Shown here: one piece after another, positions 17,301 to 25,523 of the stretch
How the letters are laid out: each line of letters starts with the position of its first letter
Numbering within the stretch: the stretch's first letter is position 1
Origin: Lentisphaeria bacterium
GTDB taxonomy: Bacteria; Verrucomicrobiota; Lentisphaeria; Victivallales; Victivallaceae
Assembly: GCA_017450705.1 (NCBI GenBank)
Contig: JAFSTC010000078.1
Coordinates: forward strand, 1-34,072
Direction of reading: 5' to 3'
Length of the DNA: 34,072 nucleotides
Notes under the pieces: generated by a model
What the model saw: the letters and a program-made list of their open reading frames with translations, nothing else
Told to the model about the DNA's origin: nothing
The model's database searches: none
Position numbers and translations under genes: made by a program

Positions 17301-17519
17301 AACCAGATCCCCGGGGCGGCTTTCATCTCCAATGATCCGGGCTGGGATCGTGATATCACCCATTCACAGGAAAATTATTACATCTACATCGGCAGCGACA
17401 AAAGCAAATTCCCCGCGCTGCTGGGACAGCCCGTGCTGGGGCAATATTTTCTGGCGGTCCGCCGTCACGACGGCTGGAAATTTTTCTGGAACGACAAGCT
17501 GGAATTTTCCGACCGCTGA
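14382..17519 (+). CDS. LTA-synthase/OpgB-like sulfatase-fold membrane transferase with a long unrecognised C-terminal region
   Basis: The 1045-aa product has five membrane helices (about 19-39, 50-72, 80-103, 129-147, 163-187) and a periplasmic alkaline-phosphatase-superfamily domain (about 225-525). Expected landmarks are GRNLVFIIVESLEQ with metal-ligand E235, the nucleophile candidate T276 in SDSSNTFDF, H393 in TVDGHAP and SGDH (448-451) with metal ligands D450/H451. Family members move glycerol-phosphate or phosphoethanolamine onto envelope glycans or lipids. Residues 555-1045 form a beta-rich-looking region I do not recognise, shared with the upstream gene. The ATG at 14382 has GGAGG seven bases upstream; the gap to the preceding gene is 16 nt, so the pair forms an operon. 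Confidence 0.88.
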   Translation: MTNGAAPNATGNKKDCGRRFFLLLTALFLLPYLLAVLRLGLAPLKDGPLFWCGRVLFPLSAAALICGLVSLFRRRTVRQVAAVLLWLGVQVFILLECFQLCFTGKSFNEAFLMHFSLKVLTVGLKSDMGVFAVPGVLFLAAAGFAVWKVSASLTVPERVLKNALLAAAGFALWFVPQSPVVILISLIWNNCHVVPVGPAACSDEVLRQNGIHPCAVGIRDLKAERGRNLVFIIVESLEQNYLDPQRFPGLMPCMEKLLGSKDALYFQSMRSDSSNTFDFLYKSHMGTHMESVFSPQEAGKLPSLSLILQKAGYRSSFLKACSLDFSNTRGFLRQVQYQRMLDCDAPEIRQTVKEIGAWGFRDYDLFAFAEKEFDRLAAGREPFIFTVLTVDGHAPNGVLGRRSLTYRLPDGREFPLLSAVHTTDAAMGKFIEHIRNSPAGADTVIAVSGDHLVMQNPFDAGETVQSLLARRKRNNVLCFMLNGAQSGVVEQPCWTVDIAPVLLDQMGVRHNYVFPSGVNILKEKDDFPRGGFSREHLTVYLRSKRDGKARYAAPLDARDAVLAGNRTAPRLQLGDLSVPLLAFDHHKGTIGVEIPRKNREKTLEFSFRADMTAFFQTPWRDRDLIRFLAAKPHSILHAILDIRGRSRYLLCALQSGWVKSATARKLRRLKIKNFDLPPPRAAAADMELSGVNFRLRKRGWTLPLFSVNGAFFPLRAVAFRPHADGRETVSRHDLGDREAVRELRNMISSPGSTLIVPPDSPFHAELAAAEEDRSSVMRIQTDRKGKRTVDFFPFHGDRRSCILHRDGRYFYYSSRRKPPIELAGEAVSADFTQGSAHAAVLDAESGDLRSSFSFTDRGRVVRILLERPAGQRTLMIVGRGNPLLKNGYPDLISQNVLFAVSPDRIRHAVQYGNRDFRIPRPDDPIDPAWPVSVRRAGDILVVRWGDVSYVLPSDGLLRQLDSGFGCAVKIPVENQIPGAAFISNDPGWDRDITHSQENYYIYIGSDKSKFPALLGQPVLGQYFLAVRRHDGWKFFWNDKLEFSDR

Positions 17520-17607
17520 TCTCCCGGGAAACGAAGGAACGTGCAGACCGCACTTACCGGTTTGTGTTCGGTCCGAGGCCCGTTTTGTGACCTCGGGAAA
17601 TTCTGCC

Positions 17608-17636
17608 TTGACAAACGGGTGAACCGCAATTACACT
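17608..17636 (+). promoter_or_regulatory. Promoter before the truncated M16C peptidase gene
   Basis: Consensus TTGACA (17608-17613), 17-bp spacer, TACACT (17631-17636). The predicted transcript start (about 17643) is some 43 nt before the first in-frame ATG of the peptidase. Confidence 0.72.
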
Positions 17637-17685
17637 AAAAAGATGCGGGGCAGATCGGGGCGGAACATGTTCACCCGCAGCCGGA

Positions 17686-20013
17686 ATGGGGAGCTCTCCC
17701 ATTTGCCGGGAAGTGACGGGCGCGCTTTACCCCGACACCGTCTACGGTCATGATTCGGGGGGCCGTCCCGGGAAGATCCCCGAACTGACCTACGGGAGAT
17801 TCAGAGACTTCCACAGGCGCTTCTATCACCCGTCCAACGCGCGGATCTTTCTCGACGGCAGCGTGAACATCGCCGATGTGCTCGGAAAGCTGGATGCGTT
17901 CCTCTCGCCCTTCGAGCGGCAGGAGAGCCGGGCGGAGATCGGACTGCAGGCGCCCCTGGAGACCCGCCTGCGGATCCCCTATGCTTCCGCCGCGGTGGAA
18001 GACAAGGCGATCCTGGCCTTCGGATGGTCTGCGGGAACGATGGAGGACGCATCGCACGCCCATGCCGTGGATATCCTCGCCGATTACCTTTGCGGGTCGA
18101 ACGAGGCCCCGCTCAAAAAAGCTCTGCTCGGGCAGGGGGTCTGCAAAGACGCCTCGATGGGCTGTTACGACTACCGGCAGATCCCGCTTTTCCTGGTCCT
18201 GAAGGACACGTCGGAGGAAAACTTCGGCGCGATCCGCAGGATCGTCTGTGAGACGCTCGAACAGATCTGCCGCAGCGGGGTCGACCGCCCGCGGATCTTG
18301 TCCCTCATAGACCGGGACGAGTTTGCCGCGCGCGAAATGAATTCGAGCCGTCCGGCGGGGCTTGCCTACTTCTCCCGCGTTCTTCGGCAGTGGCTCTACG
18401 GCGGGGAGCCTGCTGCCGCGCTGGATACGACCGGGATATACGGGCGGCTGCGTTCCGGCGCGGAAAGGGGACTTTTCGAGGGCATCATCCGCGAACGGAT
18501 CCTCGAAAACGGCCATCGCGCCGAGATCGGTTTCATTCCCGATCCGGCCCTCGCCGGGCGGATGGCCGCCGAGGACAGGGCCGAAATGGAGTCCCGGCGG
18601 CGGAAGTTGTCCCCGGACGAATTGCGTGCGATCGCCGGGGAGGTTTCGGCGCTGAAGGCCTGGCAGGGCAGGGACGATCTCCCGGAGGATATCGCAAAGA
18701 TCCCCGGGATCGATCCCGGGGATCTGTCCCCCGCGGGCTCGCCCGCGGAGGGGACCGTGGAGACGGCGGCCGGCGTGACGCGGATCGTATCCCGGCCGAC
18801 GGCGGCCGGGATTTTCTATCTGGAGCTTTACTTCCCCGTCGACGATCTCCCGGCCGGAGATCTTGTCGAGCTGCCGCTTTTCGCGCGGCTTCCCGGCAGG
18901 CTCGGGACATCCCGCCGTTCCGCCCTGGAGCTGCAGACGCTCATCGCGGCGAATACCGGGAGACTTGTCTGTTCGACGGTTTCCACGAAGCGGGGGCGGT
19001 ATTTCAAGGTCTCCGTCGCGGCGCTCGCCGGAAAGGCGGCGGCGGCTCTGGAACTGGTGAAGGAAGTGCTCTTCGAAACGCGGTTCGACGATGCCGGGGA
19101 GATCGAAAAGATTCTGCGCCAGAAGCAGATCTCCGCGGAGCGCGAAGTCTCGAACGACGGGCGGGCCCTGGCCCTGCGCGCGGCGCGGCGCGGGTTCGCC
19201 GAACGTTGGGCGGCGGCCGACATCCTGTACGGCGAACGGCAGCTGCGCTGGCTGCAGGCGCAGAAAACCGATGACGGGCTCATCGGCCGGTTCGGGGACA
19301 TGCCCGGCCGCCTCTTGAAACGGGAGGGGCTGATCGTCTCCCGGACGGAGAATCTCCCGGAGGGACTCCTCGATCCGCTGCTGGCGGCGCTGGATCCCGG
19401 GAAACGGGGCGCCCCGGTGCGCATCCCGGCGGCGGCCGACTGCCCGCGGGCTTTTCTGATCGACGGGGACACGGGATTTTCCGCCCGGGTCGTCCCGCTG
19501 CCCGGCGGCATGCCGGTGACCGGGGCGATGCACGTGGCGTCGCGGATCCTTTCCCTCGGGTATCTCCACCGCGAAATCCGTGAGATCGGGGGGGCTTACG
19601 GCGTGCACATGCGCGTGACCCCGAACGGGCTCGTCGAGTGCACGTCTTACCGGGATCCCCGCCCGTTCGGGAGTCTGGAGAAGATGGCCGGGATCGGTCC
19701 TGCGCTCCGCACGTTCGTCGGGTCGGGCGCAGACATTGACCGTTTCGTGGTGGCGACCGCGGCCTCTCTGGAACCGTATCGCCCGCCGGCTGACGCGGCC
19801 TTCCTTTTTGCCGATCTGTACATGGATGAACGGACCCCGGAGGATGAAGAACGCATCCGGCGCGAGGTCCTGGCCACGACGAAGGCGGATCTGCTGCGCT
19901 TCGCGGAACTGCTGGAGACGCTCCCGTCTTCCGCAACGGCCTGTGTCGTCGGAGGCGAAAGACAGCTTTCGGGCTGTGACGCCGCGCAGATCCGGCCGGT
20001 CGTCCGCAAGTAG
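17686..20013 (+). CDS. M16C (PreP-type) peptidase, missing the zinc-binding N-terminus
   Basis: The 775 residues match the presequence-protease branch of the pitrilysin/insulinase family: ALYPDTVYGHDSGG (13-26), LTYGRFRDFHRRFYHPSNARIFLDG just after, an M16C-associated middle linker, and a C-terminal GGAYGVHMRVTPNG. Full-length PreP proteins are roughly 970-1000 aa. Here the sequence begins where the family is normally about 200 residues in, so the HxxEH zinc site and its second glutamate are absent. No good ribosome site precedes the ATG at 17686, although a consensus promoter lies 50 bp upstream. The rest of the frame is intact. The simplest reading is a deletion joining the promoter to the middle of the gene; a non-catalytic surviving protein is possible. 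Confidence 0.75.
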   Translation: MGSSPICREVTGALYPDTVYGHDSGGRPGKIPELTYGRFRDFHRRFYHPSNARIFLDGSVNIADVLGKLDAFLSPFERQESRAEIGLQAPLETRLRIPYASAAVEDKAILAFGWSAGTMEDASHAHAVDILADYLCGSNEAPLKKALLGQGVCKDASMGCYDYRQIPLFLVLKDTSEENFGAIRRIVCETLEQICRSGVDRPRILSLIDRDEFAAREMNSSRPAGLAYFSRVLRQWLYGGEPAAALDTTGIYGRLRSGAERGLFEGIIRERILENGHRAEIGFIPDPALAGRMAAEDRAEMESRRRKLSPDELRAIAGEVSALKAWQGRDDLPEDIAKIPGIDPGDLSPAGSPAEGTVETAAGVTRIVSRPTAAGIFYLELYFPVDDLPAGDLVELPLFARLPGRLGTSRRSALELQTLIAANTGRLVCSTVSTKRGRYFKVSVAALAGKAAAALELVKEVLFETRFDDAGEIEKILRQKQISAEREVSNDGRALALRAARRGFAERWAAADILYGERQLRWLQAQKTDDGLIGRFGDMPGRLLKREGLIVSRTENLPEGLLDPLLAALDPGKRGAPVRIPAAADCPRAFLIDGDTGFSARVVPLPGGMPVTGAMHVASRILSLGYLHREIREIGGAYGVHMRVTPNGLVECTSYRDPRPFGSLEKMAGIGPALRTFVGSGADIDRFVVATAASLEPYRPPADAAFLFADLYMDERTPEDEERIRREVLATTKADLLRFAELLETLPSSATACVVGGERQLSGCDAAQIRPVVRK

Positions 20014-20126
20014 GTCCGGATATCCGGCCGCCCCCCGACGGCCGGGCGCGATCCCCGGGGAGGGCCGCTTTTCAAATCAAAAAGCCGATCGGCTGCCCGA
20101 TCTTCGGATCGCTCCTGCCGGTATCG

Positions 20127-23100
20127 TCAGGCGACGGCCGAGACGCGGATGAACGTATCCGCAAGTTCATCGATCTTCAACGGCTTGTTGATGTGTCCGT
20201 TCATGCCGGCCTTCAAGGACTTTTCCCTGTCTTCCGCGAAGGCGTTGGCGGAGAATGCGATGATCTTGAGTTTGTCTCCGCCGGGGAGTTTTCTGAGGAG
20301 CGCCGTCGCCTCGTAACCGTTCATCACAGGCATCTGCACATCCATCAGGATGAGATCGTAAGCGCCGACTCCCTGCTCACGGATCGTGTCGACGGCGATC
20401 TGGCCGTTCTGCGCGGTATCGACGATCATGCCCTGTTCCTGGAGCAGCAGCACGCCGATCTTGAGATTGAGTTTGCTGTCGTCGACCATCAGGACCTTTT
20501 TGCCCCTCAACGCGGAGAGCCGCTCCTCCCGGTCCGTCTGACCGGAATCCGCTTTCCCGAGGGACTGCAGGAGCACCTTTTTCAGATCCGACGGGAAGAA
20601 CGTGTCCGGGATCGTTCCCGTGGCGCCCGCCTCCCGGGCCTCTTCCCTGATGTCGTCGCCGCTCTGTTCGGTCAGGATGAAAACGGACGCATCCGGGCCG
20701 GCGCATTTGCGTATGCGGCGGGCCGTTTCGATCCCGTCGATATCCTCCAGCGGCCGGTCCACGACGTAGACTGCGAAGGGGTCGCCCTGCCGCAGGGCAT
20801 CCTCCGTGTAAGAGACGGCATCCTTGCACGAAACGCGCCATTCGCTGCGCAGACCGAGCTTCCGGAGCATGTCGGCGATGCGCTGACAGGCGTCGGCTTT
20901 GCCGTTCACGACCAGGGCGCGCACGCCCTTCAGTTCCGGGATCGCCGGATCGGAGGATTTTCCGGCAGGCAGCCGGAGATCCAGCGAAACGATGAATTCG
21001 CTCCCTTCACCCTTCTTCGTGACGACGGATATCCTGCCGCCCATCGTTTCCACGATGTTCTTGGTGATCGTCATTCCCAGTCCCGTGCCCTGGGTGTCGG
21101 AAACGGCCGCGTTCTCCTCCCGCGCGAAGGGATCGAAGACTCTCGCGGCAAACTCTTCGCTCATGCCGATGCCGTTGTCCTTCACCCTGAATTCGAACGC
21201 GCCGCGGCCCGGAGCTGCGGAGGGTTTCTGTTCGATCCGCACCGAGATCGTGCCGCCCTGGGGCGTGTATTTGACGGCGTTGGAGATCAAATTGAGCAGC
21301 ACCCTGTTCAGGTACAGTCTGTCGCAGTAGACGAGCTCGTCCCGGACGTTTGCCGCGTCGATGAGGAAATTCTGCCGTTTCGCCCGGACGTCCGCAAGGA
21401 CGATGTCCCGGATCCCGTGCAGGATGTCCGCCAGGGACTCGACTTTTTCGTTCAGCGTGATCTTGCCGGATTCGATGCGGCTCATGTCCAGCACGTCGTT
21501 GATCAGCGAAAGGAGGTGTTCCGAGGACTGTTTGATGGTTGCCAGACTGTCCTTGACCCGTTCCGTGTCGTCGATATGGTTTTCCGCGAGACCCGTGAAC
21601 CCGATGATCGCATTCATCGGCGTGCGGATGTCATGGGACATATTGCTCAGGAACATCGTTTTGGCCCGGTTGGCGGCCTGCGTCATCTGCAGGGCCTCCT
21701 CGAGTTCGTTCTGCTTCTTTTCCAGCTGCTCCCTCAGTTCGGACTCCTGCTGTCTCTGATTTTCGATGGTCCTGGTATACTCCACCAGCTGCCGGTTCGT
21801 TTCCTCAAGCCGGACGCCTGCGGCCTCTTTCTCGGCCATCCGGCGTCTCGTGCGCCTGGCATCCCTCACGAGGAGGGCGATGATGACGGCCGAGCCCGCG
21901 AGGAATACCGAAGAAAACAGACCCAGATGGTCGAAGAACACGTCCGTCAGCCGGTAGGAATACAGCATGTGCGTGTAGCGGTGCGACTTTTTCTGCACAT
22001 AGTCCCTTCCGATCACGCCGAGACCGCGGTTCAGAAGTTTCAGGAGACCTTTTTCACCGATCCCCACGCCGAAGCAGCGTTCGTCTTTCTGGGCAAGATG
22101 GTGCAGGGAGAGTGTGTCGTATTTTCTGTTTTTCAGGATATCGTGGGCGCGCAGGCCGTTCAAAATGGTGCAGGTGACTTCGCCTGCGAGCACCGCCTCG
22201 AGACAGGCTTCGATGGAGGGGTACTGCGTCACCTTGGCCTTCGGAAAGTTTTTGGCGACGAAGTAATACTGCATGCGGTTGTTTTTGTTGACCGCGAAAT
22301 GGCTTGCCGTCTTCTCCGAATAGGCGCCTTTATACACCAGTTCCGAGGCCATGGAGGTCACGGGGATCGATTGGTACAGCCCGTTTTTTTCCGAGAAATA
22401 CAATCCGCCGCCCACGGGGAACGCCACGTCGATCCGGCCCGCCGCCATGTCGGCGATCATAGTGTCGTAACTCTCGTAACCCGAGTAGATGACCTCCAGA
22501 CGCGAGATCGCCAGCTGGGCGAGGATCTCCCGGAGGATGTCCTTGACGACGCCCGTCACCTGGCCGTTCGGATCTTTCCCGCTGTAGGGCATGTAATTCT
22601 CCAGAAATCCGACCCTGAGGGTGCGGTGCGTCCTCAGCCATTGTTTTTCGCTCCGGGAGAGGGCGCGCGTCAGGATGCTCTTCGGATAATATTTCGTGTT
22701 CAGGCCGGGGATGAAACTCGGTTCCTCCACCGCCAGCACCGACTGGGCTTCGTTGAGCTTGGCCAGCAGATCGGGCCGCCTGATGTTGACGCAGACGAAA
22801 TAACTGGAACCGCCGAACGGCACGAGGACCTCGGTATTGCTGCGTCCGTAGGCGCCGTTGCCTTCGGCGGCCAGGACATCGAGTTTGCCCGAGTCGAACG
22901 CGGCGAAGAGCAGCGGGTAGTCCTTGAAGACCTCGACCTTGGCGGTGACGCGGTTTCTCGCCAGAAAGCGGTTCAGGGCGTCCAGCAGGGCGCTGTCCAG
23001 CACGCCGATGGTTTTTCCTTCCAGTGTCTCCGGATTGCCGGTGATGCTGTCGTCGCTGCTGTGTTTCACGAGGTTGTATGATTCGCTCCCCATGGGAGCC

Positions 23101-23555
23101 TCGGGGTATCCGATCAGGCCCAGACGTTCCGGTTTCTTCGCCAGACCGGCCAGCAGGTCGATCTTGCCGTCGAGGAGCATTTTGTACAACTTGGCGTATT
23201 CCCCGTAGACGTATTCGTATTTCCAGCCGGTGTACTCCGACAGTTTCTGGTAGTACTCATAGGCATACCCGCTTTTCATGGCGTCTTCACGGGCGCCCTC
23301 CTGAAAGATCTCGTTCTCGTAGTAGCCGACCCTGACGGTGTCCCGTCCGTCGGCGGAGACGGTCGCGGGGAGGATAAGGGCAACGGTCATGACCGCGCAC
23401 AAAAAGCCCGCGAGAGATTTGCGCAGACTTTTCGCGGCAGGGCGTTCCGGGCCGAAGCAGGACGGTATTGTGTGTGACAGCAAAATATTATTTTCCAAGA
23501 TGTTGCGCCTTTTTTTGCGGGATCCCGACAGCAGTTTCTTCACCATGGCGACCAT
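20127..23555 (-). CDS. Hybrid sensor histidine kinase with two periplasmic solute-binding domains and two receivers
   Basis: The 1142-aa protein has a long N-terminus with a signal-like hydrophobic segment (about 48-66), two tandem SBP_bac_3-type (amino-acid-binding-protein-like) sensor domains (about 73-300 and 315-540), one membrane helix (about 560-582) and a coiled coil (590-630). HisKA follows with phospho-acceptor H641 in FLSNMSHDIRTPMNAIIG, then an HATPase domain (NAVKYT, DNGIGM, GTGLGM) and two receivers. The second receiver is canonical (VDD, D1072 in LMDVQMP). The first keeps a candidate D933 in VVDRPLEDIDG, but the acidic pair is replaced (VVNGKAD). This is EvgS/BvgS-like architecture without PAS. 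The start at 23555 has AGGA three bases away; the ATG nine bases on is an alternative. Confidence 0.92.
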   Translation of the reverse strand: MVAMVKKLLSGSRKKRRNILENNILLSHTIPSCFGPERPAAKSLRKSLAGFLCAVMTVALILPATVSADGRDTVRVGYYENEIFQEGAREDAMKSGYAYEYYQKLSEYTGWKYEYVYGEYAKLYKMLLDGKIDLLAGLAKKPERLGLIGYPEAPMGSESYNLVKHSSDDSITGNPETLEGKTIGVLDSALLDALNRFLARNRVTAKVEVFKDYPLLFAAFDSGKLDVLAAEGNGAYGRSNTEVLVPFGGSSYFVCVNIRRPDLLAKLNEAQSVLAVEEPSFIPGLNTKYYPKSILTRALSRSEKQWLRTHRTLRVGFLENYMPYSGKDPNGQVTGVVKDILREILAQLAISRLEVIYSGYESYDTMIADMAAGRIDVAFPVGGGLYFSEKNGLYQSIPVTSMASELVYKGAYSEKTASHFAVNKNNRMQYYFVAKNFPKAKVTQYPSIEACLEAVLAGEVTCTILNGLRAHDILKNRKYDTLSLHHLAQKDERCFGVGIGEKGLLKLLNRGLGVIGRDYVQKKSHRYTHMLYSYRLTDVFFDHLGLFSSVFLAGSAVIIALLVRDARRTRRRMAEKEAAGVRLEETNRQLVEYTRTIENQRQQESELREQLEKKQNELEEALQMTQAANRAKTMFLSNMSHDIRTPMNAIIGFTGLAENHIDDTERVKDSLATIKQSSEHLLSLINDVLDMSRIESGKITLNEKVESLADILHGIRDIVLADVRAKRQNFLIDAANVRDELVYCDRLYLNRVLLNLISNAVKYTPQGGTISVRIEQKPSAAPGRGAFEFRVKDNGIGMSEEFAARVFDPFAREENAAVSDTQGTGLGMTITKNIVETMGGRISVVTKKGEGSEFIVSLDLRLPAGKSSDPAIPELKGVRALVVNGKADACQRIADMLRKLGLRSEWRVSCKDAVSYTEDALRQGDPFAVYVVDRPLEDIDGIETARRIRKCAGPDASVFILTEQSGDDIREEAREAGATGTIPDTFFPSDLKKVLLQSLGKADSGQTDREERLSALRGKKVLMVDDSKLNLKIGVLLLQEQGMIVDTAQNGQIAVDTIREQGVGAYDLILMDVQMPVMNGYEATALLRKLPGGDKLKIIAFSANAFAEDREKSLKAGMNGHINKPLKIDELADTFIRVSAVA

Positions 23556-23589
23556 CGATCCTATTGATTTTTACGAAGCGACACCGCAT

Positions 23590-23618
23590 ATTATACCTCA
23601 AACCATATCAAAAAGCAA
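23590..23618 (-). promoter_or_regulatory. Promoter of the minus-strand hybrid kinase
   Basis: Minus-strand TTGCTT (23613-23618), 17-bp spacer, consensus TATAAT (23590-23595), about 35 bp before the start codon. Together with 23706-23734 it fills the 332-bp divergent gap 23556-23887, in which I see no standard-size gene. Confidence 0.75.
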
Positions 23619-23705
23619 ACGCAAAATGAACTTCGGCGAAAGTTTTTCGGGAGGGCCGTTCGGAAAGCCGCGGAAAGGACACTTCGCGGGATCTCCGGTC
23701 CCGGT

Positions 23706-23734
23706 TTGCAAAAGACGGTGCGGACGGGTATATT
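23706..23734 (+). promoter_or_regulatory. Promoter of the AmpG-like transporter gene
   Basis: TTGCAA (23706-23711), 17-bp spacer, TATATT (23729-23734). The predicted leader is about 147 nt and contains the 15-codon ORF at 23807-23854. Confidence 0.75.
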
Positions 23735-23806
23735 ACGCCCGGGAGCGGTCGTCTGAAGCGGACCGTCCGCAGAAAAAAAACGTGCGGCGCCGCGGAGGAG
23801 GGACCG

Positions 23807-23854
23807 ATGGGTAAATTTGAAAAAATGGCGGCGGACTGCCGCTTGAGAAAATGA
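23807..23854 (+). CDS. Possible 15-aa leader peptide
   Basis: The reading frame MGKFEKMAADCRLRK is preceded by a strong GGAGGAGGG ribosome site and lies inside the leader of the transporter gene, ending 33 nt before its ATG. The strong ribosome site (GGAGGAGGGAC) and a later ACTCCTCCGTCCC (from about 23859) are largely complementary, so translation of this ORF could alter folding near the transporter start. It may also be chance. Confidence 0.35.
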   Translation: MGKFEKMAADCRLRK

Positions 23855-23887
23855 AAGGACTCCTCCGTCCCGAGGAAAAACAGCCTG

Positions 23888-25276
23888 ATGACGACCATGG
23901 AACGGCATCCCCGCGATTCCCGGAACGGCTGGTTCTGGGTGCCGACGCTCTACTTTGCCGAAGGGCTTCCCGCCGCGCTCATCACCACGGTTTCGCTGGT
24001 GGTGTTTTCCAGTCTCGCGCTCTCCGAACGTTTCGTCGACCGGATCTCTCCGGAACAGGTGCTCTTCTGGACCGGTCTCTTTTCGCTTCCGTGGATGCTC
24101 CGCCCGCTGTGGGTCCCGGTGATCGACCGGGTCGGCACGCCCCGCGGCTGGGCGGTCGCGCTGCAGATGGTGATGGGCGGTCTCTTCGCCGCAGCGGGCG
24201 CCGCCGTCGCCTTCGGCGCGTGGCTTCCCGCGATCGCCTGCTGTTTCCTTGCGGCCGCGGCCGCCTCCGCGACCCATGACGCCGCCGCCGACGGCTTCTA
24301 CATCATCGCCCTCGACGCGTCGGCTCAGGCGGGATTCTCCGGGATCCGCAGCGCAGTCTACAAGGCCGGGACCGTGGTCGGTCAGGGGCTCCTGACCATG
24401 CTCGGCGGCTGGCTCTGCACCGGACTCGGGCTCTCCGTCGAAAGCTCCTGGGGCTGGGTTTACGCCGCCGCCGGAGCGGGGATGGCGCTGCTCGCCTTCT
24501 ACCATCTGGCGATGATGCCGAAACCGCCCCGCCCCGCCGCCGGAGGGGAGGGATCCGCCGCGCGGAAAGGATCCCTGCTCGCCTTTTTCGCTCCCTACTG
24601 GCACGCGGTGCGCGCGCCGGGATTCGGAAGGGCGCTCGCCTTTCTGCTTCTCTTCCGTTTGGCGGAGTCCCAGCTGCGGGTCGCGGTCCCCTTTCTGCTG
24701 GCCAAACGGGCCGACGGCGGCATGGAGCTTGCCGTCGTGGAACAGGGCTTCCTCTACGGCACCTGCGGCGCGCTGGCGCTGATCGCGGGCGGGATCCTCT
24801 CCGGTTACGCCGTCTCGCGGCAGGGGATGCGCCGCTGGCTCTGGCCCATGGCACTGGCGATCAACGTGCCAGACCTCGTCTACGTCTACCTCGCCTGGGT
24901 GCGGCCCGCGTCGCTCTGGGTGATCGGCGGATGCGTTTTCATCGAGCAGTTCGGCTACGGATTCGGCTTCACGCTGCTGACCCTCGGCATGGTGCTGATG
25001 GCCCGGGGGGAGGGGGGCTGCGAAACGACCCGTTTCGCCCTCTTCACCGCGATCTCCCTCTTCGGCGTCATGGCCCCGGGGAGCGTCGCCGGATACCTGC
25101 TGAAAGTCCCCGCGCTGCTCTTCCCCGGACTCGACCGGCTGGCCTGTTACCGGATCTTCTTCCTCTGGGTGATGGTCTGCACGATCCCGTCGTTCCTCGT
25201 GACCGCGCTGATGGCGAGATCTCTCTGCGAGGGTTTCCCCCCGCCCGTGCCGGAGCCGCCCCGCGGGACCCCCTGA
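23888..25276 (+). CDS. AmpG-like MFS transporter
   Basis: The 462-aa product has about 12 hydrophobic helices and the marks of the AmpG/acetyl-CoA-transporter branch of the major facilitator superfamily. These are an opening FWVPTLYFAEGLPAALI (about 16-32), LPWMLRPLWVPVIDRVG (after helix 2) and SATHDAAADGFYIIAL in helix 5. AmpG imports anhydro-muropeptides from the periplasm for cell-wall recycling in E. coli; substrate here is inferred from family only. The ATG at 23888 has GAGGA upstream (11-base spacing); a second ATG three codons later is an alternative. It stands between two kinase loci and has its own promoter. Confidence 0.85.
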   Translation: MTTMERHPRDSRNGWFWVPTLYFAEGLPAALITTVSLVVFSSLALSERFVDRISPEQVLFWTGLFSLPWMLRPLWVPVIDRVGTPRGWAVALQMVMGGLFAAAGAAVAFGAWLPAIACCFLAAAAASATHDAAADGFYIIALDASAQAGFSGIRSAVYKAGTVVGQGLLTMLGGWLCTGLGLSVESSWGWVYAAAGAGMALLAFYHLAMMPKPPRPAAGGEGSAARKGSLLAFFAPYWHAVRAPGFGRALAFLLLFRLAESQLRVAVPFLLAKRADGGMELAVVEQGFLYGTCGALALIAGGILSGYAVSRQGMRRWLWPMALAINVPDLVYVYLAWVRPASLWVIGGCVFIEQFGYGFGFTLLTLGMVLMARGEGGCETTRFALFTAISLFGVMAPGSVAGYLLKVPALLFPGLDRLACYRIFFLWVMVCTIPSFLVTALMARSLCEGFPPPVPEPPRGTP

Positions 25277-25371
25277 AATGCGGCCGACCCGGCCGCCGGG
25301 AGACCGGGCATCTTTTCCCCTCAGGAACGATTTGTGCCGGACGTCGGACCTCGTGCATTTCCCGCCCCATA

Positions 25372-25399
25372 TTGAAAAATTGCCGGGAAGTGCTATATT
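25372..25399 (+). promoter_or_regulatory. Promoter of the plus-strand phosphorelay operon
   Basis: TTGAAA (25372-25377), 16-bp spacer, TATATT (25394-25399). The leader to the kinase ATG is about 200 nt. The stretch from the transporter stop (25276) to 25523 otherwise holds only a short GC hairpin (GCGGCC...GGCCGC, 25280-25296) that may be part of a terminator. Confidence 0.7.
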
Positions 25400-25523
25400 G
25401 TGCAGGGGTCGGGCTCCTCGCCGCATATCACGGGATACCCCGGCGATCCGAAGGGGGGAGCATATCCGATCGCAAGTCCGGCATTTCATTCCCGGACGGC
25501 AGAGAAGAGCAGGAACGGGGCAA

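Noticed and set aside
14355-17363. 1002-aa minus-strand open frame opposite the LTA-synthase-like gene
   Set aside because: It is an antisense shadow caused by high GC in third codon positions. The translation is rich in R, G, Q and H without domain motifs, while the plus-strand frame has clear membrane helices and sulfatase motifs.
20040-20126. Bidirectional terminator between the PreP-like gene and the hybrid kinase
   Set aside because: Short palindromes (GCCGATCGGC followed by T5 on the minus strand) exist, but the stem is only a few base pairs long, too weak to call.
20193-23081. 962-aa plus-strand open frame opposite the hybrid kinase
   Set aside because: It is an antisense shadow; the minus strand encodes unmistakable HisKA, HATPase and receiver motifs.
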